NCBI GenBank assembly: GCA_029204225.1
Contig: MU835504.1
Coordinates: 1-38,573 of the forward strand
Reading direction: 5' to 3'
Length of the DNA stretch: 38,573 nucleotides
Source of the DNA: Diphasiastrum complanatum
Taxonomy: Eukaryota; Streptophyta; Lycopodiopsida; Lycopodiales; Lycopodiaceae
Below are positions 32,957 through 38,573 of this stretch, in pieces. The notes under the pieces are model-generated. The model worked only from the letters and a program-made list of their open reading frames with translations, did not search any database and was not told the DNA's origin. Every line of letters begins with the position of its first letter. The stretch's first letter is position 1. The position numbers were made by a program, and so were the translations under genes.

Positions 32957-34073
32957 TGTGAAGTTTAGAAGCATCCAATCAAATTGCACCTCTTCGAAAT
33001 TTCCAGATTCAAGGAGATTGTTCCTAACTTATAGAAACTTTCCAAATGGCAAATTGGTACTAGCCTATCTAGGCATATCCTTCAAATGTGTGGATTAATA
33101 ACACTCAAGTCTAAACACAAAATAAATTCCTAGAGTAATCCTCATATGAGCATGTCCTGAATGTTCAAATGATAATTGTGCATTATCTTGGCCAAAACAT
33201 TTGACACAAAGAAGCTCAAAGTCAGCATGGAAAGGCCAAATCACATATTTTAACTCCAACATCATTCTACTTTTGTTGATTCTTTTTTTCCACTTTGCAA
33301 CCTAGCTCTTCTTGGTGATTGAGTGGATTATCATTTCACCACTACATGTCACTTTATTGAGGCAATACAAAATGTGTCTAACCATGGTACAATATTGTGC
33401 ATGCCCTCAAGGTTCTCTAGTATGAGTTGGAAATCGTGGAATGATCTCCAGCCACACCTTCAAATGTGAACCTATATATATTTGTATAGTGTGAAGTTGT
33501 TGAATTACACTATTAAATACATCAATATGAGGAAATTTGTTTTAATCAACACAATACTAGTGAAGGTCTAATTAGGCATTTGAGAATCATTTTTTAATTA
33601 TGATTGCACTTCAGTTATTCACATTCTTGACACTTTCTTTTGTAGTTGATCATGCCATTCACATCTACATATATTTGATGTTTGTAAAACATGCCAGTCG
33701 TCAATCTAAGCGTGCGTGCGTGCTTATACAAAGCCACAATATATCATCAAGTGGAGCTGAAAGTTGGAAACACAGCTCAAAATAAAAATCGATGCTAGTG
33801 TCAACTATTGCATACATAGCAATTATGTTCACTAGAAGCTAGCCAGCAGTACGTTTGGAAGCAATAACTCTCGCATGCAAGTGATATCCTGCCAAAATCC
33901 AATTCAACATAGGTGATTTGCTTGTGACAATCCATATCAACATGCTCGAAGCTGTATGAGGCAGCACGACAATAGCACTACCAAAACATGATGATAGTAA
34001 AATAAAATCTTTAATTATTAGAAATAGAATTATTAGAATTTTCTATACTTTCGATGATTTCAATATCATCCTT
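32957..34073. other. unassigned DNA, possibly including the copia E 5' LTR
   Basis: AT-rich with no coding signal. The lowest part may be a copia LTR because it abuts a primer binding site; I cannot see its other end or a second copy. Confidence 0.3.
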
Positions 34074-34135
34074 CTCCGGTGCGGGCGTTAGAGCATTGAG
34101 AGGACCTTTCCCTAGTACGAGAGGACCGGGAAGGA
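34074..34135 (+). rRNA. rrn23: plastid 23S rRNA fragment (nuclear plastid insertion)
   Basis: About 62 bases closely match the sarcin-ricin region near the 3' end of plastid 23S rRNA: GGGCGTTAGAGCATTGAGAG, then CCTAGTACGAGAGGACCGGG, with the universal AGTACGAGAGGACC loop at 34114-34127. Flanks do not continue as 23S. It is too short to be a working rRNA gene, so it is a nuclear copy of plastid DNA. Confidence 0.85.
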
Positions 34136-34160
34136 ATTTTAGGTCATTTTTCAAGTCTCC

Positions 34161-34210
34161 GGGCTATTAGCTCAGTGGTAGAGCGCGCCCCTGATAATTG
34201 CGTCGTTGTG
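34161..34210 (+). tRNA. trnI-GAU: plastid trnI-GAU 5' exon and intron start (nuclear plastid insertion)
   Basis: 34161-34197 is the 5' exon of plastid tRNA-Ile (GGGCTATTAGCTCAGTGGTA, then GAGCGCGCCCCTGATAA) with anticodon GAT at 34193-34195. It is followed by TTGCGTCGTTGTG, the first bases of its group II intron. Similarity ends at 34210; the 3' exon is absent, so it cannot make a tRNA. It lies 25 bases after the 23S piece, on the same strand, although in plastids trnI precedes 23S. Confidence 0.88.
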
Positions 34211-36071
34211 GCACCCAATTTGGCCAAATGTGATCAAAGGCTCTCGAAGCGTATATATTGTAGTTGAAAAATTGCTCCAGGCATTCAATTTGCACAACAT
34301 GCACACAAATTGATGAGGCATACAACATTTTTTGTACAACAAAAGCAACAGATATTCGGAGCTCCTATCATTAGTGTGATCTAGTCACTAATGGTAGCAT
34401 GTCAATGTAAAAACATCATTTTTAGTTAAAATTCATGCACGTGATTTGTTGCATAGCGAATAAATAAGCACCATCTGAAGACCAAAATAAACGGCCAACT
34501 TTGACTGAAAATTGTGGACAATGTTCGAGCATAGGCACGAGGAAGAGGATAATAATACTCTTAGGGAGAGTCATGAGGCCAACAGCAACATGGTAGGCAG
34601 CCTTTGTCAAACCATTTTCAAAAGAGAGTGTTTAAGCATAAAGGTCAAGCCAAATCCACAACCAAGGCCATGTCAAATTGAGATGATATATAGCTCGGCT
34701 TTTCTGATGTTGTAAAGTGATCAATCCTCCTAGTATTGAATGGATGTCTTGTGTTCAATTCAATCATCTTTGATCATCTAAAGGTGCTTAATCACATGCT
34801 CAATAGCTGGTCAGATCAAATAAGACGGAGGTAGACCAATATATTCATGAAAAGCAAGGACTGGTTCAAAGGTTATTTTTAGGTAATAGATCTTTCATGC
34901 ATGTTAATCTTTCCTAGTGCATGTATTAGTAAACAGTTCTTTTGTGAGTTCTAGAGCATTACATGAAAGCAAGGCCAGTATCAAATTTATCAAATTTAGC
35001 AAAACAGGTATATTTTTGGATAGTTATGCAAACAACGCTTCTTGGTTTCCAAGGGAGGCTCGAACCTGGGACCAAAGAAACTTTGGAGTTATGCAAACAA
35101 TGGCAAGCCTTTATGGATATCGCTTTGGGAGAAAATAGCAAGAGTGAAGTGAAGGAACATTCCTGGAATGGCAAGTGATTTCTTGTCAGAAAAATGAAAC
35201 AATAATTTGTAAGTGGGAACTATAGATCAAGGGGTGAAAATCAAGTTTGAAATCAATAGTTGCAAAATTAAGAATAAGGGTAAGGTGGTTGCTCAAAGGG
35301 ATAAAAAGGAAGGTTGTACAAGCTTCTTGTTACTGCAGTTCTGGTTACAAGTAATGCTTGAATCCTCTACTCCTATGATGGATTTCCAATAGTTGGGAGT
35401 AAGCAGTACCCTGGTAAAGAAAATTGTATAAAGCCACAGGAGTAGATCCATAATGAGTCCTCTTATCACTCTAGATCAAACTGGTGAACAAATTGCATAT
35501 CAAACTTAGTGTCTTGTGGTCAATAAGATCAAATTGAAAAAAGAAGTAACAGGCTGCTGCAAATGTCTTTTTAGTGATAATTTTGAGACTTTAAAGACAA
35601 AGGAGCTAAACATAGAATATTTGTTAAGGACACGTTTATTAAAGATAATACTAGCTTACTTAATTGAGCTCATAGCACATAAACAGTAATGTTATGCATC
35701 GACCATCCTATTTACATTAAAATCTCTCTTATTTCCTCTGTAACCAAAGCCAGATAACTAACTCAGTCTAGAGCTTATTATCAAATAGAAACAATGATAT
35801 AATCATCGTGTGAAAAGCATCTCGTAAAGCCAATATTCAAAATGTATTATTAGGTGTGATGGGTCATTCAACTTGCACCTCCATGCATATATAAGAGTCC
35901 ATCAAACGATCCCAAAAATACTCCCCATGCATGTTTGTCTTTAGGCAGTGGCTCCATTAACCCATTCCACTGGAAAGAAGTGTTTGAATCTGCCACAGTG
36001 ATGAGAAAGAGTCAAAAATAGCTTACTGGGGTGAAAGCAACAGTGAACACTTGATGATATAGAAGACTCAC
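34211..36071. other. unassigned non-coding DNA
   Basis: AT-rich with only short open stretches lacking recognisable motifs. It may include 3' exons or introns of the WD40 gene on the minus strand. At 36020-36060 there is an acceptor-like TTGCTTTCACCCCAG (minus) that could begin a following exon. Confidence 0.3.
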
Positions 36072-36195
36072 CGTACGAGGTAGGCCAGCAGACTGTGTTA
36101 GCTGGAGATGACAGACCACTTTTTTTATGCAGCAAACGTCCAGAAGCTATGCTCCATATGCATATCGTGCAGTCCTCTCCACCTGCTAGCACTAA
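36072..36195 (-). CDS. WD40-repeat protein, single internal exon
   Basis: A 124-base exon on the minus strand. It is preceded by CAACTAACAG (acceptor AG at 36197-36196) and followed by GTGAGT (donor at 36071). It encodes LVLAGGEDCTICIWSIASGR and LLHKKSGLSSPANTVCW, matching a WD40 blade: Gly-Gly-Glu-Asp, then xIxIWxIxSGRLLxK. The Asp at the usual IWD position is Ser (IWS). One repeat only is visible, so the gene must have other exons, upstream at higher coordinates or beyond the window. I cannot name the orthologue. No second WD40 blade was found nearby, so this could be a gene with long introns or a gene fragment. Confidence 0.55.
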
Positions 36196-36506
36196 CTGTT
36201 AGTTGAATAAGGCCAAAAAATTTATTGCTCATGTACAAGACAACTTTTGAATCTGTCCAAAGAAGCAAAGTACTGATTGATACGCAAAAAAGTGAAGTAA
36301 TAGATGTTTTGCATTGGTAAAACCTACAATATTAGATTCCCTAGATAGGGAACAAAACAAGTTTGTTTATTCAGAGTCATTGACACTATAATGTGAAGAT
36401 AACTGACAAAAAAAACACTCGTTTGCTGTTTAGGGATGGCTAAAGATGTCATTCCAGAGTTGGATTTTAGCTGAGCTTCAGCATCTGGTGTTGGCATACG
36501 GTCTCA

Positions 36507-36843
36507 ACTAGTCATGGAAATGGGAAAAGGCGTTCCCCCACGACAATGTTTTCCCAACTGGGGAAACATCCTGGGAAAGGGGTTTCTCGTAACAAAAGGC
36601 ATATCATTCATTTAAAAGCCAAATTCAACCATTTTTTAGCAATTTCTAGGAGTCTTCTTAAACTTCATTCCAACATAATATCTCTCCTTGCAATGTGAAT
36701 AATGTTTGCTCTCAATATCAGTTACCCTGCACTAGTTCGCTTTTGTAATATCCCCAGATCGCATTTTTCAATTAACATTTCCCATTTCCCAGAATGTCCT
36801 CATTTACCGGCCGGGAAATGTTTCCCAAAACTATGCTACTAGT
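36507..36843. repeat. possible fold-back/MITE-like element
   Basis: Bounded by ACTAGT at both ends (36507 and 36838). The left third is rich in GGGAAA/GGGGAAAC and the right third in the reverse complement (TTTCCC, GTTTCCC). Overall it looks like a decayed inverted-repeat element of about 340 bp. I could not align the arms base for base. Confidence 0.25.
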
Positions 36844-37921
36844 GCAAAATTTCTTATATTCAGTTCGGGAACCAGCTGTGAGAAGCCTTAGGTCTATTTA
36901 ACAAAAACTTTTGTTCAAATAAACTTGGTCTAGACACTAAATGCTTTGATATCATCACAAAGAGCCAGAATGCAAGACTTTACACATATAACATCCAATT
37001 TGGAGCAACAAAAGAACGAGCCAATTTTTTTTATGGACCTTTGATGGAGTTCTGTTAAAATTCAGCTTCAACTTTCTATTAAACTCACAACACATAACCT
37101 AGTTATATAAACATCAAGGCTCGAAGATCATGACAGAGACCGGAAAGACTATACGCCAATGATATTTTCACACCCTGTACATGAGCAGCATATGCAACAT
37201 AAGAATGAAAAAGCTGATTGAAGGATGTTTTAGCATCAAGATGTAGAGTTGAGTTTCAGCCAAACTAAGAAACTTGGAAGGAATTAGCAACTGAGCCAAA
37301 GCCTGATCTAGTATGCAATTAAGCTAGAGCTTGTTGACCTAGCTGATAATCTTCAATCTCTTCCAGAATTCTATTTGACTTGGAAATATATGTGACCGGC
37401 TACTTATAGCTTCTTAAGAAGTTCTATGCAACATAGCAAGCTTCTCTGATAAACAGGACTAGAATTTCCTCTTTCTCTTCCCTAATCTTCTTATATTTCT
37501 TAGAAAGTGTTGTAATAAATCGGATTTCTGCTGTTGAGTTTTTGCTTCTCCACTTCTGTGCACACTACAGCAATGGTTCATCCTCTTAGGTCCTCCATAT
37601 AAACAAAACTATACTTGATATCTTGTGCAGAAAAATTATTAAACTGCATCAAAACCTACAACTGCTTGGTCAGCAAGCACTACCCATTGTGCACTGTCCA
37701 AAACAAAGATCTAAAAACCCTTGACCTAAAAACAATCCTGCTTCAGAATAGACCTGTAAAGGGGAGTGGCTCCAGCACTGTGCCTTGAGTCTCAGCATCC
37801 CACTGCTGACTACCTTTATATCCAAGTGCATTGAATGTGCTTTAGTAAAAAGTGGTGACAGAGAAGGGGTGTGTGCTGCAAGTTGTAAAGTTCCTACATT
37901 GATAATCTCTACCATCAAACT

Positions 37922-37970
37922 ATGCAGTATTACTCTTTTGTAGTATAACTAAAAAAGAGTAATACTGCAT
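37922..37970. repeat. perfect 18-bp inverted repeat, 13-base loop
   Basis: ATGCAGTATTACTCTTTT at 37922-37939 is the exact reverse complement of 37953-37970. It is separated by 13 bases (GTAGTATAACTAA). Confidence 0.75.
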
Positions 37971-38573
37971 TGTGTTCAACAAAATTGCACCAAAACTGGC
38001 ATTATACTCCTGATATGTTTTCCTACACCCAAATTGTTAGCTCTTTCAATTAGAGATTTTGAAGAAAACTCTTAGCAGAAATTATGTCATTTCATATTCA
38101 ACGTGTGTGAGTCTTCAGTATTCGTAGCTATTCATAAGCACAAGATAAAAGGTCCACAAGCATGATGCAAGCTGAAATAGGGCACTACACTTCCATTTTG
38201 GGTGTGTGACAACTTCCCTTTACTTGCATTTATAGCTGAGCGTGCCTTCTGTTATAGTACTGCAATATAGTCTCAAGAAATGTTCTCTGGACTCCTCTGG
38301 CCACCTTTTGATTATCATTAATGTCCTTTACTGAAACTTCAACCTTTATTTGTTGACTTGTGATAGCTCCAACACAAACCAAATTGTTTGCCAAAACCAG
38401 GTAAATTTAAGACATCCTTGATGTGCTAAGCACTTGATCTCTCAAAATGAAATCCTTACCAGTATGCTACATTGTCTCTTCACATCGTATGTGAAATTAC
38501 CTCTCAAACCCAAAGCTATCTTCTTTAGCTTCATTTCAGTCAACACTTTTGACTGGTGGCCTATTTACCTATC

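Larger units (their letters stand above)
36198..38573. other. unassigned DNA, possible introns of the WD40 gene
   Basis: No exon that I can support. A 45-codon open stretch on the minus strand near 37230-37090 (HLDAKTSFNQLFHSYVAYAA) has no recognised family. A fold-back candidate (36507-36843) and a perfect hairpin (37922-37970) are listed separately. Confidence 0.3.

Noticed and set aside
34161-34197. Functional tRNA-Ile gene
   Set aside because: Only the 5' exon and 13 bases of the plastid intron are present; no 3' exon follows.
34963-35178. Open frame of 71 codons, also open on the other strand
   Set aside because: No recognisable domain, splice context or conservation cue.
37090-37230. 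Possible second exon of the WD40 gene on the minus strand (AKTSFNQLFHSYVAYAAHVQ)
   Set aside because: Open for only about 45 codons, no WD40 signature, and no strong acceptor; noted but not called.

Overview
This is a transposon-dense piece of a land-plant nuclear genome. The evidence is Ty1/copia and Ty3/gypsy LTR retrotransposons, an L1-type LINE tail, a small insertion of plastid rDNA (23S rRNA plus trnI-GAU), a spliced WD40 exon and a secreted Gnk2/DUF26 protein, a family restricted to land plants. The species cannot be fixed from sequence alone. The low gene density and piled-up, decayed elements suggest a repeat-rich genome.

Layout. 1-2.68 kb: minus-strand copia remnant whose RNase H part has been flipped in place. 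3.27-9.4 kb: two copies (3.27-4.93 and 6.14-9.40 kb, minus) of an LTR element that carries one long coiled-coil protein gene and no visible pol; an L1 LINE tail (5.15-6.135 kb) lies between them. 9.6-16.8 kb: gypsy element A (minus), nearly complete but full of frameshifts. 16.8-18.63 kb: gypsy B (minus), an older different lineage cut off at A. 19.67-20.10 kb: the only intact-looking ordinary gene, a 143-residue secreted Gnk2-domain protein (minus). 22.14-22.40 kb: a perfect (GA)128 tract. 23.2-31.7 kb: gypsy C (plus), same family as A, interrupted by copia D (plus, about 26.87-30.65 kb). 31.72-32.96 kb: copia E fragment (minus) with a Met-type primer binding site. 34.07-34.21 kb: plastid-derived 23S/trnI chimera. 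36.07-36.20 kb: a WD40 exon (minus) with consensus splice sites. The rest of 33-38.6 kb looks like intron or intergenic DNA.

How it fits together. Nearly everything is dead mobile DNA: stops, frameshifts and lost catalytic residues in all elements except that gypsy A keeps the protease DSG and RT YLDD motifs and copia D keeps YVDD. Three points stand out. The coiled-coil LTR family encodes a protein I do not recognise. Gypsy A and C share a Gag with two separated pairs of zinc knuckles, mostly with unusual spacing. Their flanks, and the LTR of copia D, are enriched in palindromic GAAnnTTC or TTCnnGAA motifs, the core of plant heat-shock elements. The Gnk2 protein has lost both partners of one conserved disulfide.
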